Part shown: positions 36,659 through 45,025 of the stretch, piece by piece
Layout: every line of letters starts with the position of its first letter
Numbering within the stretch: the first letter of the stretch is position 1
Source: Qipengyuania marisflavi
GTDB lineage: Bacteria; Pseudomonadota; Alphaproteobacteria; Sphingomonadales; Sphingomonadaceae
NCBI RefSeq assembly: GCF_005884405.1
Contig: NZ_VCAO01000005.1
Span: 1-64,000 of the forward strand
DNA length: 64,000 nucleotides
Direction: 5' to 3'
Notes under the pieces: generated by a model
Database searches by the model: none
Seen by the model: only the letters and a program-made list of their open reading frames with translations
What the model was told of the DNA's origin: nothing
Program-made: the position numbers and the translations under genes

Positions 36659-37093
36659 CTACTTCGATTGGCCTGCGACGCGCTCAAGGATGCCGAGCTG
36701 CTTGAGCATGCCGAGCTCGTCGGTCGAGCCCCAGCGCTCGACGCATTTGCCGTTCTCGAAGCGCCCGATCTGGAGGGCGCCGACCTCGAAGTTGTTCCCG
36801 GTCGCCGAAACGCCCTGGAATTCTCCCCGATGCGTGCCGCTTAGCGTATAGCGCATCGCGACATGTTCGTCGGTAGCGACCATTTCGACGACTTCCGCTT
36901 TCAGGTCGGGAAATGCGGTCCGCATCTTGCGGAAGAAGTCCTTCAAGCCCTCAATTCCCGGCCCCTGATCGGGAGCCGGATCGTTATCGACAAAACCGGG
37001 CGCGAGGATTTCATCGAGAACATCGTATTTGCCCGCGCTTGCGACTTCCGCTCCCCAGCGCTTGGTGGCGTCGATGTTGGCTTGCTTGGTCAT
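36659..37093 (-). CDS. SnoaL-like polyketide cyclase / ester cyclase-family protein
   Basis: The 144-residue product has a SnoaL/NTF2-like fold pattern: GFVDNDPAPDQGPGIEGLKD, FFRKMRTAFPDLKAEVVEMV, and KCVERWGSTDELGMLKQLG at the C-terminus. Such proteins range from polyketide cyclases to uncharacterised environmental proteins. It lies alone between two decayed IS5-type tails, so it may have been moved by them. Confidence 0.88.
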   Translation of the reverse strand: MTKQANIDATKRWGAEVASAGKYDVLDEILAPGFVDNDPAPDQGPGIEGLKDFFRKMRTAFPDLKAEVVEMVATDEHVAMRYTLSGTHRGEFQGVSATGNNFEVGALQIGRFENGKCVERWGSTDELGMLKQLGILERVAGQSK

Positions 37094-37152
37094 AATATGC
37101 TCCGAATGTTGGGGTTATGGAGAGAAGACGCTTCGGCGAGCGCCCTGTTCCG

Positions 37153-37218
37153 GCGTCGGGCGTCTGCTTGCATCAGCTTCGCTGCCATCATCGCTTGGTG
37201 GTTATGAGTCTTGACCCT
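37153..37218 (+). pseudogene. IS5-type transposase 3' relic (copy 2)
   Basis: This short tail encodes SACISFAAIIAWWL and a stop at 37205-37207, followed by GAGTCTTGACCCT. It is closely similar at the DNA level to the end of copy 1 (shared GCTGCCATCATCGCTT and GAGTCTTGRCCCT). Both copies point the same way. Confidence 0.6.
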
Positions 37219-37339
37219 CGAGCTTCGATGACCATGCAGCCGTTTCGCGCTATTCTGAAACAAAACCAGATCTTCCGCTTCCCACCCCAGTTATCGCCAT
37301 TGCCGCAAAGGCATCAGCGACCCGTAAGCTGACCCTAGC

Positions 37340-38029
37340 CTAAACCCCTGCGTCGGCTAGCACGGCGGCGCGCAGTTCGGGGATGCCCATGCCTTTTTCG
37401 GCGCTGGTGACGTGGATCGCCGGATATGCGGCGGTGTGCTTGCGCGCCTCGGCCTCGGTGGCGGCGATGATCTTTTCCAGTTCGCTTGCCTTGATCTTGT
37501 CCGCCTTGGTCAGCACCACGCGGTAGCTGACGGCGGTTTCGTCGAGCATGGTCATCATGTCGCGGTCGACATCCTTGGGGCCATGCCGCGCATCGACCAG
37601 CACCAGCGTGCGCGCCAGCGCCTGCCGCCCGCGCAAATAGGTGCGCACCAGCTTCTTCCAGTTGTCGACCACTTTGAGCGGTGCCTTGGCAAAGCCATAG
37701 CCGGGCATGTCGACCAGCCGGAACAGCGTGGGTTCGCCCACTTCAAAGAAGTTGAGTTCCTGCGTGCGCCCCGGCGTTACCGAAGCGCGGGCAATCGACC
37801 GGCGACCGGTCAGCGCGTTGAGCAGCGAGCTTTTGCCGACGTTCGAGCGTCCGCAAAAGGCGATCTCGGGACAGGTCGGGTCCGGCAGAAAGCGCAATTG
37901 CGGCGCGGACAGCAGGAAGTCCACACGGCCTGAAAACAGCTTGGACGCGCGCTTTTCCAACTGGACGCGCGCCGCAGCCTCCTCGGCTATTTCGGCCTCG
38001 GTGGGCACGGGGATTTCGGCGGCGGTCAC
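37340..38029 (-). CDS. engB: Ribosome biogenesis GTPase EngB (YihA/YsxC)
   Basis: The 229-residue product has all G motifs: G1 FCGRSNVGKSSLLNAL, G2 TPGRTQ, G3 LVDMPGYGFAKA, G4 LTKADKIK, G5 TSAEKGMG. It assists 50S assembly. The GTG at 38029 overlaps the yidC stop (GTGA), so it is the last gene of the rpmH-rnpA-yidD-yidC-engB cluster. Confidence 0.95.
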   Translation of the reverse strand: MTAAEIPVPTEAEIAEEAAARVQLEKRASKLFSGRVDFLLSAPQLRFLPDPTCPEIAFCGRSNVGKSSLLNALTGRRSIARASVTPGRTQELNFFEVGEPTLFRLVDMPGYGFAKAPLKVVDNWKKLVRTYLRGRQALARTLVLVDARHGPKDVDRDMMTMLDETAVSYRVVLTKADKIKASELEKIIAATEAEARKHTAAYPAIHVTSAEKGMGIPELRAAVLADAGV

Positions 38030-39798
38030 GTCTTGCCCTCGATCGTGGCCGTGCTGGCGTCCTTGTCCTTCGCGGCGGCGGCGCGCAGCTGCGGATGTTT
38101 CGAATACAGATAGCTCTGCTGCGCCAGCACCAGAATGTTCGAGGTCACCCAATACAGCAGCAGCCCTGCGGCAAACGGGGCCATCACGAACATCAGCACC
38201 CACGGCATGATCGCAAACATCTGTTGCTGGATCGGGTCCATCTGCGCCGGGTTTAGCTTGAAGGTCAGCCACATGGTAATACCCAGCAGCACCGCCAGCA
38301 CGCCAATCGCCAGGAAGCTGGGCGGCGTAAACGGCAACAGACCGAACAGGTTCAGCACCGTCGCCGGGTCGGGTGCGGACAGATCCTTGATCCACAGGAT
38401 GAAGGGCTGGTGACGCATCTCAATCGCCAGCACCAGCACCTTGTAGAGCGCGAAGAACACCGGGATCTGCAGCAACATCGGCAGGCACCCGGCGAGCGGG
38501 TTGACGCCCTCGCCCTTGTACAGCGCCATGATTTCCTGCTGCTGCTTCTGCTTGTCGTCCTTGTAGCGTTCCTGGATCGCCTTCATCTTCGGCTGGATCG
38601 CCTTCATCGCCGCCATGCTGGCGAAACCCTTCTGCGCGATGGGGAACATGAAGGCGCGCACGATGATGGTCAGGCCGATAATCGCGACGCCGAAATTGCC
38701 GGCGAGTTCGAACAGAGTCCGCAGCACCCACAGCATCGGTTTTTCAAACCAGCGGAACCAGCCCCAATCCACCGCAAGGCCGAATTTGGAAATCCCCGCA
38801 TCCTCGTAGGAATCAAGGAGCTCGCTTTCCTTGGCTCCCACAAACAGGCGCGAGCTGAGCGTCAGCTTGCGGCCCGCAGGCACACTGACAGGCTCGTAAA
38901 TCATGTCGGCGCGGTAGGTTTCATTGCCCAGCGCGCGGAATGTCGCATCAGGGGCCATGCCCTTCTGCGGGACCAATGCGGTCAGCCAATAGATATCGGT
39001 GAAGCCGATCCAGTGCATTCGGCCTTCCGGCGTAATGCGCTGGTCATCGTCCACATCATCGTAATCGTAATCATATTCAGCGCCGTCACCAAAGCCGCCA
39101 ATCGGGCCGGAATGCGCGACCCACTGGTCCATGCTGGCGGTGCGGCTGGTGCGGTTCACCAGACCAAACGGCTGCACCACTACCGGCGCGCCGCCGGTGT
39201 TGGCCACGCTCTGGTCAGCAGTGAGCATATAGTTTTCGTCGATCGAGAAGCGGATCGCAAAGGTCAGGCCTGCGCCATTGTCATGCGTCAGAGTGACCGG
39301 CGAGGCTTGCGAGAGCACACGCCCGTCGGCTTCCCATTTGGTTGCTGCGCCAGGCACCGCGATGTTCGATCCGACCCAGCCGAACTGGGCGAATTGCTGC
39401 GCCGGAGTGCCGCGCGGGCTGAACAGCCGGACCGGCCCTGAATCCTTGTCCACCGTTTCGCGGTGATCCTTGAGCACGATGTCATCGACCACCGCGCCTT
39501 GCAGATTGATCGAACCGGCGATTCGCGGCGCATCGATCCGCACCCGGTCAGGCGAAGCCAGCGCCGTGGCGAGATCGGCCTTTTCCTCGGCAATTTCCAG
39601 CGGATCGACCAGACCGCCCTGGCGGGTGTGCTGCGCTGCCGAGCGTTCGGCAGGCGTATCCACCTTGTCACGCGAGTTTTCGGTCGCGACCACGGCATTG
39701 TCGGGCTGCGGATAGAAATACCGCATGGCCGCGTCCCAGCCGAGCAGGAGCGCGGCGGACAACACCACGGCCAGCAGGATATTGCGCTGATTGTTCAA
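38026..39798 (-). CDS. yidC: Membrane protein insertase YidC
   Basis: The product is 590 residues. An N-terminal membrane helix (NILLAVVLSAALLLGWDAAM) precedes a large periplasmic beta domain (about residues 60-350). The conserved insertase core follows, with transmembrane helices including NFGVAIIGLTIIVRAFMFPI, the cytosolic loop AIQPKMKAIQERYKDDKQKQ, and the C-terminal helices. It inserts and folds inner-membrane proteins alone or with SecYEG. Downstream engB is coupled. Confidence 0.97.
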   Translation of the reverse strand: MNNQRNILLAVVLSAALLLGWDAAMRYFYPQPDNAVVATENSRDKVDTPAERSAAQHTRQGGLVDPLEIAEEKADLATALASPDRVRIDAPRIAGSINLQGAVVDDIVLKDHRETVDKDSGPVRLFSPRGTPAQQFAQFGWVGSNIAVPGAATKWEADGRVLSQASPVTLTHDNGAGLTFAIRFSIDENYMLTADQSVANTGGAPVVVQPFGLVNRTSRTASMDQWVAHSGPIGGFGDGAEYDYDYDDVDDDQRITPEGRMHWIGFTDIYWLTALVPQKGMAPDATFRALGNETYRADMIYEPVSVPAGRKLTLSSRLFVGAKESELLDSYEDAGISKFGLAVDWGWFRWFEKPMLWVLRTLFELAGNFGVAIIGLTIIVRAFMFPIAQKGFASMAAMKAIQPKMKAIQERYKDDKQKQQQEIMALYKGEGVNPLAGCLPMLLQIPVFFALYKVLVLAIEMRHQPFILWIKDLSAPDPATVLNLFGLLPFTPPSFLAIGVLAVLLGITMWLTFKLNPAQMDPIQQQMFAIMPWVLMFVMAPFAAGLLLYWVTSNILVLAQQSYLYSKHPQLRAAAAKDKDASTATIEGKT

Positions 39799-39874
39799 GG
39801 TCGGTCCCGTTCTTTGAAGATCATTAAATGTGGGAAGGTGTTTTAGTCTGTCAAGACACCTTCAGAGATTGGCG

Positions 39875-40084
39875 TCACGGAACCGGATCATGTCCGTGCC
39901 CGCCCCAAGGGTTGCAGCGCAATATACGCTTAAATGCCATCCATCCACCCTTGATCGCCCCGTATTTCCCCAGCGCCTCTATCGCATACTGGCTGCAGGA
40001 CGGGGAGTAGCGGCACGATGGCGGAATGATGCGGCTGGGACCAAGCTGCCAGCCGCGCGCGATCAGGATCAGCACCTGCTTCAT
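39875..40084 (-). CDS. yidD: Membrane protein insertion efficiency factor YidD
   Basis: This 69-residue protein has the family core CRYSPSCSQYAIEALGKYGA and the end RILRCNPWGGHGHDPVP, with its conserved Cys residues. YidD is a small membrane-associated protein that aids YidC. Its start overlaps the rnpA stop by 4 nt. Confidence 0.96.
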   Translation of the reverse strand: MKQVLILIARGWQLGPSRIIPPSCRYSPSCSQYAIEALGKYGAIKGGWMAFKRILRCNPWGGHGHDPVP

Positions 40085-40467
40085 GCGCGCCTGCTACGGC
40101 TGCGGTGGCGCGGGGTGCGCGGACGGTCGCCCTTGCCATCGGCGAGCCGTTGCAGCGCGGCGGAAAGTTCGCTTTGCAGCGCCGCGAAATCACGCTCCAC
40201 CCCACCTTCGCGGCCAATCAGGATATGGTCGTGATCGGGCAGGCCTGCTTCGGGCAGCGCGTCCCACAGCAATTCTCGAAAGCGGCGCTTCATGCGGTTG
40301 CGCACGACCGCATTGCCGATTCGCTTGGTCACGGTGATGCCGTAACGCTTGCCCCGCCCGCCATTGGGCTGAGCCAGCAACACAAAGCCGGGCCGCGCGA
40401 TTCGCAGGCCCCGATTCGCGGCGAGGAAGTCGGCACGCTTGCCAATTACGGAGAGGCTCGGGTCCAT
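40081..40467 (-). CDS. rnpA: Ribonuclease P protein component
   Basis: The product is 128 residues from ATG 40467. The RNR motif KRIGNAVVRNRMKRRFRE that contacts RNase P RNA is present, preceded by YGITVTKR. The C-terminal tail is Arg-rich. It supports 5' maturation of tRNAs. A hairpin lies between it and rpmH. Confidence 0.95.
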   Translation of the reverse strand: MDPSLSVIGKRADFLAANRGLRIARPGFVLLAQPNGGRGKRYGITVTKRIGNAVVRNRMKRRFRELLWDALPEAGLPDHDHILIGREGGVERDFAALQSELSAALQRLADGKGDRPRTPRHRSRSRRA

Positions 40468-40482
40468 CAGGCTCCCATACGC

Positions 40483-40511
40483 AAAACGGGCCCCCGACGG
40501 GAGCCCGTTTT
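40483..40511 (-). terminator. Hairpin between rpmH and rnpA
   Basis: AAAACGGGC and GCCCGTTTT (40483-40491 and 40503-40511) form a perfect 9-bp stem with an 11-nt loop. It sits between the rpmH stop and the rnpA start and ends in T on the coding strand. It looks like a partial terminator that would lower rnpA relative to rpmH. Confidence 0.7.
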
Positions 40512-40563
40512 CCAATTGCCGTACCTTGCACCGCACCGGAGACCGGCGCGGCAGGTCAGCGAC

Positions 40564-40698
40564 TTAGGCGCAAAGCTTCTTGCGGCCACGCGAACGGCGG
40601 GCACGGAGAACCTTGCGGCCACCGGGAGTAGCCTTGCGGGCGAAGAAACCGTGGCGACGGGCGCGCACGAGGTTCGAGGGCTGGAATGTCCGCTTCAT
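40564..40698 (-). CDS. rpmH: 50S ribosomal protein L34
   Basis: This 44-residue highly basic protein starts [20 protein letters not shown] and contains [17 protein letters not shown], the full L34 pattern. It is the first gene of the rnpA-yidD-yidC-engB cluster. Confidence 0.97.
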   Translation of the reverse strand: MKRTFQPSNLVRARRHGFFARKATPGGRKVLRARRSRGRKKLCA

Positions 40699-40833
40699 CG
40701 GATCGTCCTTCGTTAAAAACTGTTCGGTCGCGCAGCCTGAAGCCGCGCCAACAAAAAGGGCCGCCCGTTCAAGGCGACCGCTCGATAGGGGGCGCGCTTA
40801 TGCCAGCTGCGCCCGCCCGTCAAGCAAAAGTGG

Positions 40834-41736
40834 TCATGAAAGCGTCGCCGCATCATAGTCGATCCGCGGGGCGCTGCGCGCTTGCACGGTTGCAGCCTTG
40901 CGAACCGCGCGCGCCTGCGCCGGACGTCCGACCCAGCGGCGCATATCGCTGGCCCCCAACCACCGCGCGCGGCGATGCGGGACCGAATTGGTCATGTCGT
41001 AAAACGCCCGCGCGGTGCCATCGTCCATGCCCATTTCGCGGTAATAGTCGAGATATTTGCGATTTTCCGGTGCGTTGGGGGCGAAATCACCCGCCTCGCG
41101 GCCATAATCGTCCATCCAGCTGTGAACGGCGAACTCGGCGCCATTGGCGATGTCACGCTGGACACCGGCCAGGAACAGCTCGACCGCACCCGACCGCACC
41201 GAACCGATCGGCGGAACGTGAGTAACCATACCGGCAGCACGGATCATCCGGCCCAGCTGCATATTAGCGCGGTCATCACGCGTGCCCGGGCATTCGACCA
41301 TGTCGATCTGCGCCAGCCCGGGATAATCCCGCATCATGGCGCGGAACCAGCGCGGCGTGGCGGCATCGGTTTCGCCCATCAGCGCCACCCGCTGCCCATC
41401 CAGAACGCGGAACGGACCGTATTGCGCCAACCCGCGGTTGTAGTCGCGAAACGCGCGGTCGATGGCGACGGGCGCTTTCCACACGGGCAGCGCGGCAGGC
41501 GCAAACGCCGGTGCGGCGCGCGGCACGAAGGGTGTGCTGGCTACATGCCGATCCTGACGCGGCGCACTCTGCGTTTCGGCAAGCGGGGAAATCCAGTGAC
41601 CCTGATGGACCTGCTGCACCACAGGCGCAGAGACATAAACCACCGGCAGCGTTACCAGCGACAAAGATTGCGCAGCAGCCGGAGCGGCCATTGCGACACC
41701 AAAAAGCGAGAGCACCAGGGCGGTAAATCTGAACAT
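40834..41736 (-). CDS. Exported ClpP/crotonase-fold-like protein (hypothetical)
   Basis: The product is about 300 residues from ATG 41736 with a signal peptide (FTALVLSLFGVAMAAPAAAQ). A Pro/Ala-rich segment precedes a domain whose layout resembles periplasmic ClpP-like proteins. MGETDAATPRWFRAMMRDYP is followed by QLGRMIRAAGMVTHVPPIG, then a possible Ser nucleophile in VRSGAVELFLAG and a possible His in FAVHSWMDDYG. The C-terminus is basic. The fold assignment is by pattern only and moderate. It is divergent from comM. Confidence 0.7.
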   Translation of the reverse strand: MFRFTALVLSLFGVAMAAPAAAQSLSLVTLPVVYVSAPVVQQVHQGHWISPLAETQSAPRQDRHVASTPFVPRAAPAFAPAALPVWKAPVAIDRAFRDYNRGLAQYGPFRVLDGQRVALMGETDAATPRWFRAMMRDYPGLAQIDMVECPGTRDDRANMQLGRMIRAAGMVTHVPPIGSVRSGAVELFLAGVQRDIANGAEFAVHSWMDDYGREAGDFAPNAPENRKYLDYYREMGMDDGTARAFYDMTNSVPHRRARWLGASDMRRWVGRPAQARAVRKAATVQARSAPRIDYDAATLS

Positions 41737-41898
41737 GCCAGCATAAGTGCGCCCGCGCACCTTGCGAACCTGCCAATGCCTATGACTAACTTGGCTTTAA
41801 CCCTTTTTGGCGACCTTCATTCTGGCGCGGTTTCTCCTCGACACGGGGCAACAGTAAAGCCATGAAACAGCGTAAGAACACGGGGCGGGGGATTAACT

Positions 41899-42828
41899 TT
41901 GGTGTCACTGGTGCGGACGGTTGCCTATCTCGGGCTGGAAGCGCGCGGGGTGGAAGTCCAATGTTCGGTCGCGCCCGGCCTGCCCAAATTCAACATCGTC
42001 GGTCTGGCGGACAAGGCGGTGGGCGAAAGCAAGGAGCGCGTTCGCGCTGCCCTGTCATCAATGGGTCTGGCGCTGCCGCCCAAACGGATCACGATCAACC
42101 TCTCCCCCGCCGATCTTCCCAAGGAAGGGTCGCATTACGATCTGCCGATTGCGCTGGCACTGCTGGCGGCGATGGGCGTGACCGATGCAGAACAGCTGGG
42201 CGACTTTATCGCCGTGGGTGAGCTGGCGCTGGACGCGCGGATTGTGCCCTCGCCCGGCGTGCTGCTCGCTGCGATTCATGCCAGCGAGCAAGAGGTCGGG
42301 CTGATCTGTCCGCGCGCTCAAGGATCAGAGGCGCGCTGGGCCAGCGAAGTGCCGATCTGCGCCGCGCCCGACCTTGCCAGCCTGCTCAACCACCTCAAGG
42401 GCACGCAGAGGCTGCCCGATCCCCAGCCCGGCGAGGTGGCCATCGAGCCGCCCGCCGCCGATCTCAAAATGGTCAAAGGGCAGGAAACCGCCAAACGCGC
42501 GCTGGAGATCGCTGCTGCCGGGGCGCACAATCTGCTGATGATCGGTCCGCCCGGTGCAGGCAAGTCGCTGCTCGCCAGCTGCCTCCCGGGGATCCTGCCG
42601 CCGCTGACGCCGGGTGAAGCGCTTGAGGTCAGCATGGTGCAATCGGTCGCCGGGACGCTGGAGGATGGGCGGATCAGCCGCAACCGCCCGTTCCGCGCGC
42701 CGCATCACTCCGCATCAATGGCCGCGCTCACTGGCGGCGGGCTCAAGGTGAAACCGGGCGAAGTCAGCCTGGCACATCTTGGCGTGCTGTTCCTTGACGA
42801 ACTGCCCGAATTCCACGGTATTATGTAG
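41899..42828 (+). pseudogene. comM: comM (YifB), 5' fragment, disrupted by IS1595-family element
   Basis: This is the N-terminal part of the Mg-chelatase-like AAA+ helicase ComM, which promotes branch migration during natural transformation. The LonC-like start (SLVRTVAYLGLEARGVEV, GLPKFNIVGLADKAV) and Walker A MIGPPGAGKSLLASCLPGIL and Walker B GVLFLDELPEF are intact. Native sequence ends at 42815; the last four codons and the TAG stop come from the inserted element. The start is TTG 41899 or GTG 41902, with GGGGGA upstream. The truncated 309-residue product lacks sensor and arginine-finger segments, so it should be inactive. Confidence 0.95.
42808..42815. repeat. Target site duplication, left copy
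   Basis: GAATTCCA here is repeated directly at 46436-46443 on the other side of the element. An 8-bp duplication is typical of IS1595-family transposition. Confidence 0.95.
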
Positions 42829-42841
42829 CAAACGCACCAAT
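42816..42841 (+). repeat. Left terminal inverted repeat of the IS1595-family element
   Basis: It begins CGGTATTATGTAGCAAACGC and continues to position 42841. It is the perfect reverse complement of 46410-46435. The TAG within it terminates the comM fragment. Confidence 0.95.
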
Positions 42842-42893
42842 GCGTAGATGGTTATCTACGCTGGCGCTGGTGCTTGTCATCGTTTACGGGGCT

Positions 42894-43781
42894 TTAGGTG
42901 GCGGTGTTGCCGGTTTCAGCCGCGAACAAAACCAACCCTCGCGCTTTAGCAATGCGACCGCCAAAAACGTATCTGAAATGGGTTTTGCGGTCCTTGCCGA
43001 AGGCGTCTTCGTATTCACAAACCCCTTGCAAATAGAGACCCGTCCTTCCTTCGATAACTCGTTCAAGCGCCTCATTGGTGTCATCGCAAAAGATGCGGTA
43101 AGCACAATGCAAGCCACCACTTGGATTGATAGGCGTTCCAAAACCAGTTTCGACCGGGGAAAACGGCCTGTCCGAAGCAAGCGGATATTCAGCAGTGAAG
43201 CTTTCGCCCATTATCCTAGCGTTGTATGCAGGAGTTTGACCTGCATTAACCAGTTCACCTTGAAGGATGAAGCCAGTCCCATCCTCAAGCAAAGTTATAG
43301 AAGCCGAAGCTACCCCGACGTAAGCCCGCAGCTGTCGTTCGCTAGACTCGCGGGCAATGTTGTTGGCGTCGTATCCGGCGTCCGCAGCTCGCCTAGTTTC
43401 CCTGAAAGTGACAAAAATCAGGCTCAAGCCGAATATACCAAACGCCATCCCAATAATGGTCGCTATTCCAATCGCCCGCGTCCAGGCAGCCATAGCGCGC
43501 TGGGCCTCAAGATCTCGTTCATTGCGCTGGCCTTGGTAGGAGGCCTCGCGTTCTGTCGTTATGCAATCGCTGCGGCCCGATTCAGGCAAAGCGAGACATT
43601 CGCCTTCTACAGCTATGTTGCGGGGGTCTCTATAGGCCTGAGCGCCTTCGGAGGCTTGATGCTCTATTTCGAGATGGGTGGTTTCCGTTGAATTCCACAG
43701 CCATGCAGCAAACCCTACTGTAACTAGGGCAACAAGGCTTAATCCAATCTTATAGCTTCGACGCCAATTGCTGTCAGACAT
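42894..43781 (-). CDS. Cargo: membrane protein with two transmembrane segments (hypothetical)
   Basis: The 295-residue product has a transmembrane segment near the N-terminus (IGLSLVALVTVGFAAWLW) and a second after residue 95 (AIGIATIIGMAFGIFGLSLI), with a periplasmic loop holding two Cys. The pattern RAMAAWTRAIGI...FRETRRAADAGYDAN followed by ESSERQLRAYVGV is a recurring architecture of alphaproteobacterial hypothetical proteins, with a C-terminal beta-rich cytosolic domain. The forward-strand ORF over the same bases is a shadow. The start overlaps the DUF6471 gene by 43 nt, implying co-expression. Function unknown. Confidence 0.85.
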   Translation of the reverse strand: MSDSNWRRSYKIGLSLVALVTVGFAAWLWNSTETTHLEIEHQASEGAQAYRDPRNIAVEGECLALPESGRSDCITTEREASYQGQRNERDLEAQRAMAAWTRAIGIATIIGMAFGIFGLSLIFVTFRETRRAADAGYDANNIARESSERQLRAYVGVASASITLLEDGTGFILQGELVNAGQTPAYNARIMGESFTAEYPLASDRPFSPVETGFGTPINPSGGLHCAYRIFCDDTNEALERVIEGRTGLYLQGVCEYEDAFGKDRKTHFRYVFGGRIAKARGLVLFAAETGNTAT

Positions 43782-43966
43782 TGGACCAAGAACACCGCTG
43801 TAAATTTACCCCTGCTGATCTTGTTCCTGATATTCGGCTCTGAGTCCATAACCCCCTGATCGGCAAGCAGCCCGACCAGTTGCGCGTAGGTCACGCCCTT
43901 GCGCTTCAATTCGGCTTTCAGCAGGTTCTTGACCCGATCCTCCCATTGCTTTTCCTGAACTGGCAT
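43739..43966 (-). CDS. Cargo: DUF6471-family small protein
   Basis: This 75-residue protein (WEDRVKNLLKAELKRKGVTY, then SEPNIRNKISRGKFTAVFLV) matches DUF6471. The family is small and helical and looks like a compact helix-turn-helix, so a DNA-binding or regulatory role is plausible but not shown. AGGAG lies 7 nt before the ATG. A palindrome (43978-43994) directly upstream could be its operator. Confidence 0.85.
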   Translation of the reverse strand: MPVQEKQWEDRVKNLLKAELKRKGVTYAQLVGLLADQGVMDSEPNIRNKISRGKFTAVFLVQCLTAIGVEAIRLD

Positions 43967-43977
43967 TTGTCGCTCCT

Positions 43978-44043
43978 GTGATGTGAAATATCACCATACG
44001 CGATACGTTTGCCCTTTACAACAGTGCATAATGTCACTATAGC
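43978..44043. promoter_or_regulatory. Overlapping divergent promoters and operator candidate
   Basis: Forward: TTTACA (44015-44020), 17-bp spacer, TATAGC (44038-44043), 22 bp before the transposase ATG. Reverse: TTGTAA (complement of 44016-44021), 17-bp spacer, TATGGT (complement of 43993-43998), serving the DUF6471 gene. The two -35 boxes overlap. An inverted repeat GTGAT-N7-ATCAC (43978-43994) touches the reverse -10 box and could let a bound repressor act on transcription. Assigned by eye. Confidence 0.45.
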
Positions 44044-44065
44044 CGATGCATAAGCAACGGAAACG

Positions 44066-45025
44066 ATGACAATGGCACAACACTTTCTCCTCTCCACCAA
44101 GGCTCGCAGCCTCTCCCTTCGCCAAGTTTTTCGCATGGGCGAGGACGAAGCTTATGGCGTGTTCTGTGAACTGCGCTGGCCGGAAAACGATGGTGGCCCG
44201 ATATGTCCGCGTTGCGGCTGCACCGAAGCCTATCACATCTCCACCCGCCGCAAGTTCAAGTGCGTTGGCTGTCACCACCAGTTCAGCGTCACCAGCGGCA
44301 CTATCTTTGCTTCGCGCAAAATGTCGTTTGGCGATCTGCTGGCAGCAATCGTAATCTTCGTGAACGGCGCGAAGGGTATCTCGGCCCTGCAAATGAGCCG
44401 CGATCTTGACGTTCAATACAAGACCGCTTTCGTCCTCTCGCACAAGCTGCGCGAAGCGATGGCCCAGGAATTGGCAGAGCGCGAACTGAACGGCATTGTC
44501 GAGATTGATGGCGGCTATTTCGGCGGCTATGTGAAGCAGGAAAATTACAAGGCAGACCGCAAGGACCGCCGCCTCTCAGTCAACCGCACCGGCAAGCGCC
44601 AGTGCGTTGTCATCATGCGCGAACGTGGCGGCAAGTCGCTTCCCTTCGTGGTTCGCAATGAAGGCGATGCAGTCCCCTATGTGCGCGATCATGTTGGCAC
44701 CCTCGCAACCATCCATGCCGATGAAGGCACGGGCTGGGATGCGCTTCACGCGGGCTGGGATACCAAGCGCGTCAATCACTCGATTGCGTTCAAGGACAAG
44801 GGCGTTTGCACCAATCAGGCGGAAAGCTTTTTCAGCCGCCTTCGCCGCATGGAAACCGGAACGCACCATCACATCGCTGGACCGTATCTCTATGCCTATG
44901 CCGGTGAAGCAAGCTGGCGCGAAGATAATCGCCGCGTGGATAATGGTTCACAGGCCATGATGGTCGCCAACGCCGCTATGGGAGCGAAGGTCAGCCGGAA
45001 CTGGAAGGGGTATTGGCAGCGCTAA
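44066..45025 (+). CDS. IS1595-family transposase
   Basis: The product is 319 residues. An N-terminal zinc ribbon (ICPRCGCTEAYHISTRRKFK then CVGC) precedes the DDE_Tnp_IS1595 domain: IVEIDGGYFGGYVKQ holds the first Asp, IHADEGTGWDAL the second, and AESFFSRLRRMETGTHH the region with the third acidic or Asn-type ligand. The frame is intact with a complete C-terminus. It would move the element by cut-and-paste with 8-bp duplications. Confidence 0.95.
   Translation: MTMAQHFLLSTKARSLSLRQVFRMGEDEAYGVFCELRWPENDGGPICPRCGCTEAYHISTRRKFKCVGCHHQFSVTSGTIFASRKMSFGDLLAAIVIFVNGAKGISALQMSRDLDVQYKTAFVLSHKLREAMAQELAERELNGIVEIDGGYFGGYVKQENYKADRKDRRLSVNRTGKRQCVVIMRERGGKSLPFVVRNEGDAVPYVRDHVGTLATIHADEGTGWDALHAGWDTKRVNHSIAFKDKGVCTNQAESFFSRLRRMETGTHHHIAGPYLYAYAGEASWREDNRRVDNGSQAMMVANAAMGAKVSRNWKGYWQR

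Noticed and set aside
42840-43691. 283-codon forward frame at the left end of the IS1595-type element
   Set aside because: The reverse frame has coherent membrane segments and a recurring family pattern; the forward frame starts inside the terminal repeat and is Ser/Arg-rich without structure.
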